Below, one piece after another: positions 1-7,050 of a stretch of 15,665 bases of DNA (positions are counted from its first letter, which is position 1; each line of letters begins with the position of its first letter). This DNA comes from an uncultured Bacteroidota bacterium (lineage in GTDB: Bacteria; Bacteroidota; Bacteroidia; Chitinophagales; Chitinophagaceae): positions 1 to 15,665 of the forward strand of contig CAMLEX010000021.1 in the NCBI GenBank assembly GCA_946479055.1. The letters run 5' to 3'. The notes under the pieces were generated by a model. That model ran no database searches. It saw nothing but the letters and a program-made list of their open reading frames with translations, and was not told the DNA's origin. The position numbers and the translations under genes were made by a program.

Positions 1-41
1 TTAACGGGATATTTTTTTGTTCCGATTTGCTGATAACTAAA

Positions 42-320
42 TCAGGCACCAGCAGCGGGTTCTTCTTCCAGTTTATTATCTCTTGAAAACTTATCGCGGT
101 AAGCCTGGAATTTTTCACTCAGGTTAGAAACAGATTCAATCCCATTGTCAATGCTTTCATGCACATCGGGCAATTCCTGGTCAAGCATTTGGATGCCCAA
201 ATTAATATTCTCTGCTTCTATCTGGCTGACTTTTTTAAGTACCGATGTCTGGCTGCTTTTAAGATCGTCGAGTTCCCGCAATATTTTGTCCATCATTTGA
301 AGTTTTTGCATTTGGTCCAT
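42..320 (-). CDS. Small acidic coiled-coil protein, function unknown
   Basis: This encodes a 92-residue soluble protein that I do not recognise. It has no signal peptide, no membrane segment and no cysteine. The first two thirds (about residues 1-75) are rich in Leu, Ile, Met, Glu, Lys and Gln with hydrophobic residues at heptad-like spacing, so a helical coiled coil is likely. The tail is acidic and ends in Glu-Glu-Glu-Pro-Ala-Ala-Gly-Ala. The only reasonable start is the ATG at 318-320. It stands alone: the next minus-strand gene upstream is the dehydrogenase ending at 486, and the 165-bp gap between them holds two palindromes. A structural or adaptor role would fit the composition, but nothing in the sequence shows one. 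It is called as real because it is open over its whole length with ordinary composition. Confidence 0.6.
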   Translation of the reverse strand: MDQMQKLQMMDKILRELDDLKSSQTSVLKKVSQIEAENINLGIQMLDQELPDVHESIDNGIESVSNLSEKFQAYRDKFSRDNKLEEEPAAGA

Positions 321-398
321 AATACAATAGTTTCAGTAGTGAAAACAAACACTGTGCAAGAACACGGGGAAGTCAAAAACTATTTTGCAATGGTTTGA

Positions 399-423
399 TT
401 TTTAGGAAACTAATTCCTAAAAA
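399..423. repeat. AT-rich inverted repeat, 10-bp arms
   Basis: Perfect inverted repeat TTTTTAGGAA (399-408) / TTCCTAAAAA (414-423) with a 5-nt spacer. The T run lies in the 5' arm and the A run in the 3' arm, which is the reverse of an intrinsic terminator on either strand. It sits about 80 bp upstream of the small coiled-coil gene and about 60 bp beyond the dehydrogenase stop. An operator or a weak RNA hairpin are both possible. Confidence 0.55.
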
Positions 424-444
424 ACTTTAATATTACCAATCTCT

Positions 445-470
445 GTTACCGGTAACTGGAAACCGGCAAC
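445..470. repeat. Perfect 12-bp palindrome plus a diverged direct copy
   Basis: GTTACCGGTAAC at 445-456 is a perfect palindrome. Read on the minus strand, GTTGCCGGTT (470-461) is followed after 4 nt by GTTACCGGTA (456-447), a direct repeat with two differences. It lies just beyond the stop of the dehydrogenase gene. It could be a protein-binding site or a member of a dispersed intergenic repeat family; the window has no second copy to compare. Confidence 0.5.
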
Positions 471-485
471 AAACATTCAAGTAGG

Positions 486-1307
486 TTAATCCACAAACAG
501 ATCTTTATACAACTGTGCACCGGGAACCACAGAATATTTGCTAAGGTCTGTAATTCCTTCAGCTGCAAAAACTTCTTCATCAATAAAGCAATTACCCGTG
601 CATTCTGAAGCAGGTTTGCTAAAAATATAAAAAGCGGCGTCAGCAAGAACGTCTGGTATGCGGCTCATTTTTGCTAATGCTTCGCCGCCCAGCAAGTTTC
701 TTACGGCAGCGGTATCAATTGTTGTCTTTGGCCAGAGTGCATTGGAAGCAATATTGTATTGTTTTAATTCTGCCGCCCAACCCATCGCCATCATACTCAT
801 ATTGTATTTGGTTAATGTATAAGCGATATGTCCTTTAAGCCATTTGGGATTCATATTTACAGGTGGAGATAAAGTAAGTATATGTGCATTGGTTGATTTT
901 TTAAAGTGCGGGATACATGCTTTGGTAACAAAGAAGGTTCCCCTAACATTTATATCATGCATCAGGTCGAATCGTTTGGTATCTGTTTGTTCCGTTGGCG
1001 CCAATGCAATGGCTGATGCATTATTGACCAATATATCAATACCGCCAAACTTTTCTACAGTTTTATCTATTACATTTTGTATTTGATCTTCAAAACGGAT
1101 ATCGCATTGAACAGCTAAAGCCTGGCCTCCGGCCTTCTCCACTTCTTCCGCTGCGGAAAAAATAGTACCCCCCAGTTTTGCATTTTCTTCCACCGATTTG
1201 GCGGCGATGACAATGTTGGCTCCTTCCTTTGCCATCCGCAAGGCAATAGCTTTACCAATACCCCTGCTGGCACCTGTTATAAGTACTGTTTTGTTTTTCA
1301 ATGACAT
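486..1307 (-). CDS. HSDL2-like short-chain dehydrogenase/reductase
   Basis: A 273-residue cytosolic NAD(P)-dependent oxidoreductase of the classical short-chain dehydrogenase family. The cofactor motif TGASRGIG is at residues 11-18, the NNAS structural motif at 95-98, the catalytic serine at Ser147 (TLSPPVN), and the active-site Tyr163-xxx-Lys167 (YTLTK). The stretch from the serine through ALWPKTTIDTAA and the C-terminal FIDEEVFAAEGI is characteristic of the HSDL2 (hydroxysteroid dehydrogenase-like 2) branch; the SCP2 lipid-binding domain of animal HSDL2 is absent. The substrate is unknown; a lipid or acyl-derived hydroxyl/keto substrate is a guess from the family. The frame is open 30 codons upstream to 1397, but that stretch is not dehydrogenase-like. 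ATG 1305-1307 puts the cofactor motif at the usual distance from the N terminus. The gene appears to stand alone. Confidence 0.9.
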   Translation of the reverse strand: MSLKNKTVLITGASRGIGKAIALRMAKEGANIVIAAKSVEENAKLGGTIFSAAEEVEKAGGQALAVQCDIRFEDQIQNVIDKTVEKFGGIDILVNNASAIALAPTEQTDTKRFDLMHDINVRGTFFVTKACIPHFKKSTNAHILTLSPPVNMNPKWLKGHIAYTLTKYNMSMMAMGWAAELKQYNIASNALWPKTTIDTAAVRNLLGGEALAKMSRIPDVLADAAFYIFSKPASECTGNCFIDEEVFAAEGITDLSKYSVVPGAQLYKDLFVD

Positions 1308-1651
1308 AGAAAATGTTTTTATGATTTGAAGGTAAGAAACAAGACGGCAGGAATAGCTATTTCTATCGTAAATATCCCTTGATAACAGTAATTTCAATAG
1401 TTAAGGAATCTGTAAAATATGCTCTAGCGCTAAACAGAAACACTTATTAGCTTTGGTACAGTAGTTGCCTAAGGCAATTACCTTATTTATTCAATCGTCC
1501 CGTTTTTGATCCAAGATATCCAACCAACTGAAAAACCCTGATGGCTCGTCCAAACTGAAATGCAATCCCGCCTCAAAAAGGCGGGATTGATGTTTTAGGG
1601 AATCATCTTTTCCATAGTGGATTGCAGGACGTGGTTTAATCCTGCTTATTC
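1308..1651. other. 344-bp gene-free region between lptC and the dehydrogenase gene
   Basis: No convincing gene on either strand. Going leftward from the lptC stop it holds a 6-bp hairpin (GCAGGA 1624-1629 / TCCTGC 1640-1645), the strong 11-bp hairpin at 1563-1589, and a short odd palindrome TTGCCTAAGGCAA at 1465-1477. The remainder should include the minus-strand promoter of the dehydrogenase gene, but no clean Bacteroidota -33/-7 pair (TTTG / TANNTTTG) was found in that direction. Confidence 0.6.
1563..1589 (-). terminator. Probable terminator of the lptC operon
   Basis: A perfect 11-bp stem, CAATCCCGCCT (1563-1573) / AGGCGGGATTG (1579-1589), with a 5-nt loop. It is GC-rich in the middle and lies 62 bp beyond the lptC stop. 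The U tract on the minus strand is broken (CATTTCAGTTTG), so termination may be partial. On the plus strand it is followed by TGTTTTA but no plus-strand gene precedes it. A second, weaker hairpin at 1624-1645 lies between it and the stop. Confidence 0.6.
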
Positions 1652-2230
1652 TTATTCAGCAAAACCGCTTTCGCCTAAATTTACAGGACCGGTAGGATAT
1701 TTAAATCTAACCGTTTTCAAATCCTGTGAGGCTTCCATACCCCTCCCTCCTTGTATATCTGTGTCGGGTGACCGGTAAGTGGCTACACTATCAGTATAAA
1801 ACAATTCTTTATTCTGATCCCACCACAGATCATGGCAGCGAAGTGTATCTCCTTTCAAAGTGATCACTACAACACTATCCCGTAAATAAACCTTATTGAG
1901 ATTTTCAAAATATTTCCCATACTTACTGTCGAGAAATGTTTCAATTTTTGTACTGTCATTATAAAAATCAACATGCAATGACCGGGGAAATTCCACATAC
2001 TGTGTGTCTGCCATCACCCTTAACATTAACGGGGCTTTCAGCTTTGCCTTCATCTTCCCGTCCTGACTGATATAGCTTTCCACCCGGATAGCTTCTTCCT
2101 GCATCACTTTGTTTTTTGTCCATTTATCTATTTCCTCCTGCGTATTTTCACAGCCGCTAACAAAACAGCAGCTCATTAATAAAGCTGCTGCATATAAAAA
2201 GAAATAATATTTTTCCGGAACTAGTTTCAT
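1652..2230 (-). CDS. lptC: LptC-family LPS export lipoprotein
   Basis: A 192-residue LptC-family protein. LptC is the membrane-anchored periplasmic bridge that takes lipopolysaccharide from the LptBFG ABC transporter and passes it to LptA-type proteins. Residues 1-27 form a lipoprotein signal with lipobox Val-Ser-Gly-Cys (Cys27), so the anchor is a lipid, as is usual in this phylum, rather than the transmembrane helix of E. coli LptC. The rest is beta-rich: the AEGxxxxLK-like strands around KMKAKLKAPLM, then EFPRSLHVDFYND, DSKYGKYFENLNKVYLRDSV and GDTLRCHDLWWDQ match the LptC/OstA-type jelly roll. The frame extends to 2299, overlapping the barrel gene upstream. ATG 2228-2230 is preferred because it gives a textbook signal peptide and a 41-bp spacer. 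It is the last gene of the run from 5027. Assignment rests on the fold pattern and on gene order. Confidence 0.85.
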   Translation of the reverse strand: MKLVPEKYYFFLYAAALLMSCCFVSGCENTQEEIDKWTKNKVMQEEAIRVESYISQDGKMKAKLKAPLMLRVMADTQYVEFPRSLHVDFYNDSTKIETFLDSKYGKYFENLNKVYLRDSVVVITLKGDTLRCHDLWWDQNKELFYTDSVATYRSPDTDIQGGRGMEASQDLKTVRFKYPTGPVNLGESGFAE

Positions 2231-2271
2231 TAATTGGTTATTGTTCTTCGCCAACCTGCGGAGGAGCCAAT

Positions 2272-3678
2272 TTACTCGTATTTTCTCTTTATAAACCAAA
2301 CATCGCTAAGCGAGAAACCTGCCGACAACCGGAACAAGTTTTCTTTGAGTATATTATCGTTATTACCCCGCTTAATAAATTCAAAGGCGAGATTAATAAT
2401 AGTGTACTGTTCATTCTGGCGATTAAAGTTACGGATAGGCAACCCCAGACCGAATGAAGCACCAAAAACAGGCAATTTTTTATTGATATATATATAATCA
2501 GGGCCAAAGAATGCCCCGGCCCGATATGTTACATTACTGAAATAATTCTCTTTGGGTACCGGTCTTAATTGAGCCCCTGCACGTAATTCCCATTTATCTC
2601 TCACAGCAGGATCCGCCTGCCCGTAAATCCGGTAATCGCTCCATTTGCTTTGTACATAATCCACTCCTATCAACCAGCCAGCTTCTTTAGCTGTAACAAA
2701 TTTTTCCAATACAAACCCTGCGGTATAAGAGGTGGGGTAAACGATTTCTCCTTTTATATTTTTCTGATCCAACACACTGTCTATCCTCACATTTCCGGAT
2801 GACTCGTCAAAGAAATAGGTTTCCCTGATAATATCTCTTGATGCATTGAGCTTTTGTTCCCAGTTACCATGGGCACCGATTGTTAAATATAAGTCTGCCT
2901 TCACTTTTGTCTGGTATTGAAGCCCTGCGTTGAAGTTCAAATTACCATAGGTTGTTTTCGTTTGAAAATTTCCGCTTGTGTAAGACAATGAATCATTAAA
3001 TATAGAACGACGTGTGCTGTAATCCTGTTTTCCAAAAAAATAACCCCCGTTGATCCCAATACTTAAAGATTGAGTAGTACCGAAATTGAACTTTTTCCCA
3101 ATACCAACAGAAGCAAGATAGGAACCACCATCACCTTCGTTCAACGTAATAGCGCTATCAATTGGAAGACCTGAATTGGGATCGGTTAAGCCTTCCACTT
3201 TACCCATTTTATAACGGATACGGGAAACGGGACGCAGGCCAAAACTTAATCCCAGGTTGGGCCTGAGAGGAACACCAACTTGTATATGAGAAAATAAAGC
3301 ATTGCTTGCTGAAAACTTTTCGACATTATTGGGTTCACGCAACGAACGGTTTTCAAAATTCAACCCGATATCCAATATAGCCCTTCCCCTGGCAATTTTT
3401 TTGGCCGTCTGTTCTTTCAATGTTTGAAACGATCCGTAAGAAGCAGGATTATTAAAATTGATAGAAAGAATATCATTATATCCTGCTGAAATACTTCCCA
3501 TACCCCGACTATTTATATTGGTGGAAGGCACTATATCACCCAATCCATAACGGCTATAGGGAGAATTGTCCTGGGAAAAAGCAGGAAAACAACAAGCAAT
3601 TAGTATAACGCAGAAGGCAATTCGATGACCGGCTAAAACGTTGATTCTCTTAGAGGTTATTAACTTCACTGATAGCAT
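2272..3678 (-). CDS. FadL/PorV-like outer-membrane beta-barrel protein
   Basis: A 468-residue exported protein. A long N-terminal signal (hydrophobic core about residues 20-33, cleavage near Phe-Ser-Gln at 34-36) is followed by DNSPYSRYGLGD and SRGMGSISAGY...NNPASYG. That is the N-terminal hatch-like pattern of FadL-, PorV- and PorQ-type outer-membrane proteins. The rest alternates short beta strands and turns (e.g. LSFGLRPVSRIRY, SLSIGINGGYFFG, LYLTIGAHGNW) to the C terminus, as expected for a 12-16-strand barrel. Ligand and role are unknown. Its position between coaX and lptC suggests an envelope job, but that is inference. The start ATG 3676-3678 lies 29 bp inside the end of coaX, indicating translational coupling; a GTG three codons later is the only nearby alternative. 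It could be annotated simply as a hypothetical outer-membrane protein. Confidence 0.8.
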   Translation of the reverse strand: MLSVKLITSKRINVLAGHRIAFCVILIACCFPAFSQDNSPYSRYGLGDIVPSTNINSRGMGSISAGYNDILSINFNNPASYGSFQTLKEQTAKKIARGRAILDIGLNFENRSLREPNNVEKFSASNALFSHIQVGVPLRPNLGLSFGLRPVSRIRYKMGKVEGLTDPNSGLPIDSAITLNEGDGGSYLASVGIGKKFNFGTTQSLSIGINGGYFFGKQDYSTRRSIFNDSLSYTSGNFQTKTTYGNLNFNAGLQYQTKVKADLYLTIGAHGNWEQKLNASRDIIRETYFFDESSGNVRIDSVLDQKNIKGEIVYPTSYTAGFVLEKFVTAKEAGWLIGVDYVQSKWSDYRIYGQADPAVRDKWELRAGAQLRPVPKENYFSNVTYRAGAFFGPDYIYINKKLPVFGASFGLGLPIRNFNRQNEQYTIINLAFEFIKRGNNDNILKENLFRLSAGFSLSDVWFIKRKYE

Positions 3679-4378
3679 AAAGACCCTTAAATATTAAATC
3701 AGGGTCTGCAAATATCTTGTTTTTAAGGTGCGAAGCCAAATGCACTATATCCCCCCCGGTTAACAGCACGTTAAAGTTGTCGAACTTTTTAGCATATCCA
3801 TCGATAAAACCATCCAATTCGTAGACAATTCCTAAGATCACACCACTTAAGATGTTCGTCTTTGTATCATATCCAATTAATGGCACGTTACTATCTGCTT
3901 CGACAAGAGGTAATTTGGCGGTAAAATGATTCATTGCCTTCAACCGCATTTCCATTCCCGGAGAGATAGCGCCACCGACCAGTTCATGATACTTATTGAT
4001 AAAATTATAAGTTATACATGAACCTAAACCAATTACAAGATTGTTTTTAGTTGGATAAAAATGAACAGCTGCTGCAGTCAAAGCCAACCTGTCGGCTCCA
4101 ATTGTTTCAGGTTTCCCAACAGGAGTGGTAAAAGCAAGCTTTGTTAAATGACTGAGCTTATGAAATTTGGTTTGCTTAGTCAGTAATTCTTCCATACCGG
4201 GATTGTGATCAATTACGGAAGAAAGTATGGACTTGGTTGGCCGAAATTCATTGATAAGCGACTGAATAGTTTCATTCGTGTCATCTTTCAATACTATGAC
4301 CTTATCAATCTCTGCATTTTTGAAAACAGCACATTTCCGGCGGGTATTGCCAAAATCAAAACAAAGTGTGGTGGACAT
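3650..4378 (-). CDS. coaX: Type III pantothenate kinase (catalytic Asp apparently replaced)
   Basis: A 242-residue type III pantothenate kinase, which phosphorylates pantothenate with ATP in the first step of coenzyme A synthesis in the cytosol. It is an ASKHA-fold dimer, insensitive to CoA feedback as a family. Visible motifs: the phosphate-binding DFGNT at 8-12, GADR at 94-97, the second phosphate loop GLGSCITYN at 117-125, GGAISPGMEMRLKAM at 135-149 and LTGGD at 206-210. In the second loop the family normally has Asp (D-x-G-T), the proposed general base. Here Gly117 stands in its place and Ser120 replaces Thr, so activity should not be taken for granted. The frame opens at 4399, overlapping the upstream stop; ATG 4376-4378 places DFGNT at the family's usual position. 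It lies 13 bp from the Lon-domain gene and overlaps the barrel gene by 29 bp. Confidence 0.88.
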   Translation of the reverse strand: MSTTLCFDFGNTRRKCAVFKNAEIDKVIVLKDDTNETIQSLINEFRPTKSILSSVIDHNPGMEELLTKQTKFHKLSHLTKLAFTTPVGKPETIGADRLALTAAAVHFYPTKNNLVIGLGSCITYNFINKYHELVGGAISPGMEMRLKAMNHFTAKLPLVEADSNVPLIGYDTKTNILSGVILGIVYELDGFIDGYAKKFDNFNVLLTGGDIVHLASHLKNKIFADPDLIFKGLYAISEVNNL

Positions 4379-4391
4379 GGGGCTTTCTGGT

Positions 4392-5027
4392 TTATACATT
4401 AAATCCCGGCAGATCTTTAAAATGCCCGTTTAGTTTAATTTTCTCTTTCAATTGTTCCATAACAGTTACTGTCGGAATCACTTTCGCCAGGTGTCTCTTT
4501 AAATATTCCTGTCTCTGGCGTTCATCAAAAAGACCGAGCAATTCATACTCCTGTTCCAACGATAGCCCTACATGATGAGCAATATCATAACACTTTATTT
4601 CCTCATCGGGCTTTTTAAAGTCCTTGTTCACTTTTAAAAGTACATGCAGGTCGCGGATACCTGACATTACTTTTCGCATCAGTTCAGGTTTGCCATGTTC
4701 ATGCGTGGCAGGATAGTTTACTATAGCCCCACTGAATAATTTTTCAGGAATCTCTTTAATAAGTTCCAGGATGCGGAATACCTGTACTCCCTGTGTTTTA
4801 ATATCCATCTCGCCGTTATCATGCAATTTTGACAATTCTGTTATCTGCACCAGTGTACCATATTCCTGTAACTTATTTCCTATCACGGCGGGAATACCAA
4901 ATGGTTTTTTTTGTTCAGAGCATTCTTTTATCAACTGCTTATATCGTGGTTCAAAAATATGCAAGTTGAGATCTTCACCGGGAAAGACAACAATACCTAA
5001 AGGAAATATAGGAATGAAATTGGTCAT
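4392..5027 (-). CDS. Lon N-terminal (substrate-binding) domain protein
   Basis: A 211-residue cytosolic protein made of the Lon protease N-terminal domain alone (LON_substr_bdg family), without the AAA+ or protease modules. Residues 5-31 carry the diagnostic stretch IPIFPLGIVVFPGEDL...HIFEPRY, followed by the VGN/VIGNKLQEYGTLVQI strand segment and the GVQVFRILEL strand (about 80-91). The last 100 residues are helical (FKKPDEEIKCYDIAHHVGLSLEQEYELLGL) as in the family's helical bundle. No enzymatic residues are visible. A role in binding unfolded or specific client proteins is inferred from the domain. It begins the four-gene run ending with lptC, with a 216-bp gap upstream that should hold the operon promoter; no clean consensus was found there. 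Confidence 0.88.
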   Translation of the reverse strand: MTNFIPIFPLGIVVFPGEDLNLHIFEPRYKQLIKECSEQKKPFGIPAVIGNKLQEYGTLVQITELSKLHDNGEMDIKTQGVQVFRILELIKEIPEKLFSGAIVNYPATHEHGKPELMRKVMSGIRDLHVLLKVNKDFKKPDEEIKCYDIAHHVGLSLEQEYELLGLFDERQRQEYLKRHLAKVIPTVTVMEQLKEKIKLNGHFKDLPGFNV

Positions 5028-5151
5028 TATATAAATAAAACGAACTGCTAAGTTCAGTAATTACGTTCATTTTGAATTCTAGTTTTTACACAAACTTGCA
5101 ACCTATTCAAATGTGAATATTTAATTCCCGGTCTGCACAAAAAAAATAGGA

Positions 5152-5166
5152 AACTTTGCAGCAATT
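5152..5166. repeat. Short repeat flanking the glycosyltransferase pair (left copy)
   Basis: AACTTTGCAGCAATT at 5152-5166 recurs with one base missing as AACTTGCAGCAATT at 7021-7034, in the same orientation. The two copies lie on either side of the two minus-strand glycosyltransferase genes. The AACTTTGC core resembles a Bacteroidota -7 box (TANNTTTGC) read on the plus strand, but no TTTG -33 element sits at the expected distance. Confidence 0.35.
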
Positions 5167-5243
5167 CGCTTTATCATTTGGTAAAAACTTTGAGCAATGG
5201 TTCCTGGCATTGACATACCCATAATAATAGATATGTGTGCTTG

Positions 5244-6017
5244 TCAATTGTTAGCTGAATTTAATTGTTTCAGCCGGTGGTATTTTTCAAATGTGTACAT
5301 GGCGGATGCCAGCGCTATCTGGTAACCACTTTTACCATCAAGGAACCCTTTTCTTATAAAATAATTGTTGAGAAAACTAGCTACGGGGGAAATGTATAAT
5401 TTATGCCAATAAACTTTTTTCCCTTCTTCTCCGTATTTTTTAGCCATTAATAAGGCATACTGTTTTAATTTTTTTTTATAGGTAGAGATGTCTGGAGCTG
5501 TTAAATGATGAATACAACCAGGAAGTATGATTTTTTTTAATGCAACAGATGTAGCAAGTTGTTCGTGTACCCATGTAGTGTCCCACTTGCTATTGGCAAT
5601 ATTAAAAAGCCTGATAATAATGTCTTTCCCCCATTCTCCATGCTTTATTGCCTGTGCCCCTAAATAGTTTATCCGCTTAAAACCATAAACAATTTTTTCA
5701 TCGTTCAGGTCCACCGAAAGCAGGCTCTGAGCCATCCTGGGATCAATATATTCATCGGCGTCAAGAGCTAATATCCATTTATTTTTAGCAAAAGTATTGG
5801 CATAATTTTTTGTAGCTCCATAGCCCATCCATTCTGATTGTATCAGCTTCGGCGATAATCCTTTTATAATTTCCCGCGTATTATCGCAACTTCCGGTGTC
5901 AACGATCACAATATCGTTTGTTATTTTACGGGCAGATTGAATGGCCTTGCCAATAGTCAGTTCCGCATTTATGCAGACAATTACCACGCTGATCTTATCA
6001 AAATTCATATTGCCCAT
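5244..6017 (-). CDS. Family 2 glycosyltransferase, WaaE/KdtX-like
   Basis: A 257-residue inverting GT-A glycosyltransferase of family GT2, closest in pattern to the WaaE/KdtX group that adds glucose to the heptose of the lipopolysaccharide inner core. The nucleotide-binding strand ISVVIVCINAE is at 9-20, VDTGSCDNT at 39-47, the metal/donor motif LDADEY at 85-90 (Asp86-x-Asp88) and the WVHE acceptor-side motif at 149-152, preceded by RLFN and a tryptophan as in WaaE. No transmembrane helix is evident, so it acts at the cytoplasmic face of the inner membrane. ATG 6015-6017 overlaps the stop of the upstream glycosyltransferase (TAATG), so the two are translationally coupled; a second ATG three codons in is possible. 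The actual sugar and acceptor cannot be told from sequence. Confidence 0.87.
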   Translation of the reverse strand: MGNMNFDKISVVIVCINAELTIGKAIQSARKITNDIVIVDTGSCDNTREIIKGLSPKLIQSEWMGYGATKNYANTFAKNKWILALDADEYIDPRMAQSLLSVDLNDEKIVYGFKRINYLGAQAIKHGEWGKDIIIRLFNIANSKWDTTWVHEQLATSVALKKIILPGCIHHLTAPDISTYKKKLKQYALLMAKKYGEEGKKVYWHKLYISPVASFLNNYFIRKGFLDGKSGYQIALASAMYTFEKYHRLKQLNSANN

Positions 6018-6949
6018 TATACAATTCCCCTTCCTTTATATGTAAGTTTTGCGTACTTAATAGAATTTTTCAGGTAGGAAAAAACAGGTACCGTCCTTTT
6101 TTTATGACCAAAGATAATTTTCCGATTTTTAAAAAGAAATCGAAACAGCAACATATCTAAAGATCCCGGTTTCAGTGAGTGGTGTTTTTCCATTAGCATA
6201 AGCAGTTGCTTCAAAAAAAATCTTGATTTTTCTGACAACCCTGGTATGCCTAAAAAATATTTCCAGGTCTCATCCATGTCGGGTTCATTTTTTTTTACTG
6301 CCTGCGTTCTTTTAAAAAAACTATTCGTCTCATGTACCCGGTGATACACGAGAAATTTATCAACAGACTCAATCTGACCATAACAGGTCGCTACAACTGC
6401 AATCCACCAGTCATACATCACTCCCGGAGGGATAGGTGGAATATGAATAAGTAAGCTTTTTCTGAACATACAATCATGCCCCATGATCTGGTTAAAGAAA
6501 AACAATTTCCTTGAATCATTTCCACGGAAATGATAATGAAGTTTCATTTTCTTATATTTTTTCTTCCCGTTTTCGAAGCTTACAGACCGGCAATGAGATA
6601 AAACAATTTTATCACTTGTAAATGAATTAATCAGCTCTGTAATTTTTTGTGGTAGCCAGATATCATCCTGGTCGGCGAGTGCTATAAAATCTCCATTGGC
6701 AAGAGATAGCGCATTCTCAAAATTTTTATTATATCCTAAGTTTATTTCGTTTCTGCAAGTAGATATTGATGGATATAATTCTTTCCACTGATTTAATTTC
6801 TGCCAGGTGTTATCAGTAGAACGGTCATCAACGATAATAAGTTCGATCGCAGGATAATCCTGTTTAAGGATAGAGTCAATTTGCTCGTCAAGATACTTTT
6901 CGCCATTATAGGTACACATTATAATGGACACCAGGGGAGGGTAACTCAT
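6017..6949 (-). CDS. Family 2 glycosyltransferase, rhamnosyltransferase-like
   Basis: A 310-residue GT2 glycosyltransferase. The N-terminal GT-A domain shows VSIIMCTYNGEKYLDEQIDSI at about 7-27, IIVDDRSTDNT at 38-48 and the metal-binding DQDD at 93-96. This is the layout of the subgroup containing many O-antigen rhamnosyl- and galactosyltransferases. Later, GHDCMFRK, YDWW (about residues 178-183) and YHRVHETN match the acceptor-side loop and C-terminal motif of that subgroup. The C-terminal 80 residues are basic, fitting peripheral association with the inner membrane. It overlaps the following WaaE-like gene by one base, so both probably act on the same glycan, plausibly the lipopolysaccharide core or a surface polysaccharide. 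The start ATG 6947-6949 faces the divergent glycosyltransferase candidate at 7051 across a 101-bp gap. Confidence 0.87.
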   Translation of the reverse strand: MSYPPLVSIIMCTYNGEKYLDEQIDSILKQDYPAIELIIVDDRSTDNTWQKLNQWKELYPSISTCRNEINLGYNKNFENALSLANGDFIALADQDDIWLPQKITELINSFTSDKIVLSHCRSVSFENGKKKYKKMKLHYHFRGNDSRKLFFFNQIMGHDCMFRKSLLIHIPPIPPGVMYDWWIAVVATCYGQIESVDKFLVYHRVHETNSFFKRTQAVKKNEPDMDETWKYFLGIPGLSEKSRFFLKQLLMLMEKHHSLKPGSLDMLLFRFLFKNRKIIFGHKKRTVPVFSYLKNSIKYAKLTYKGRGIV

Positions 6950-7020
6950 TTCATTAATTAAAAAATCAAATGGCTAAATGCAATTATGTTTATCTGCATA
7001 GGCCATAAGGCAATTTAGTT

Positions 7021-7034
7021 AACTTGCAGCAATT
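7021..7034. repeat. Short repeat flanking the glycosyltransferase pair (right copy)
   Basis: AACTTGCAGCAATT, matching 5152-5166 except for one missing T. It lies 16 bp before the start of the plus-strand gene at 7051. Here the sequence TTAACTTGC could serve as a degenerate -7 box for that gene, with the A-rich AAAAAAAGAG stretch just before the ATG as its likely ribosome-binding region. Confidence 0.35.
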
Positions 7035-7050
7035 GATATAAAAAAAGAGC

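Noticed and set aside
1308..1397. A 30-residue N-terminal extension of the dehydrogenase
   Set aside because: The residues do not resemble the family or a signal peptide, and the Rossmann motif lies at the usual distance from the ATG at 1305-1307.
1448..1455. A perfect TANNTTTG box (TAGCTTTG) on the plus strand
   Set aside because: No TTTG element at the right distance upstream and no plus-strand gene downstream, so a chance match is more likely than a promoter.
5197..5325. A 42-codon plus-strand frame (starting MVPGIDIPIII) after the AACTTTGCAGCAATT repeat
   Set aside because: More than half of it is antisense to the WaaE-like glycosyltransferase gene, it resembles no family I know, and its length is within chance expectation.
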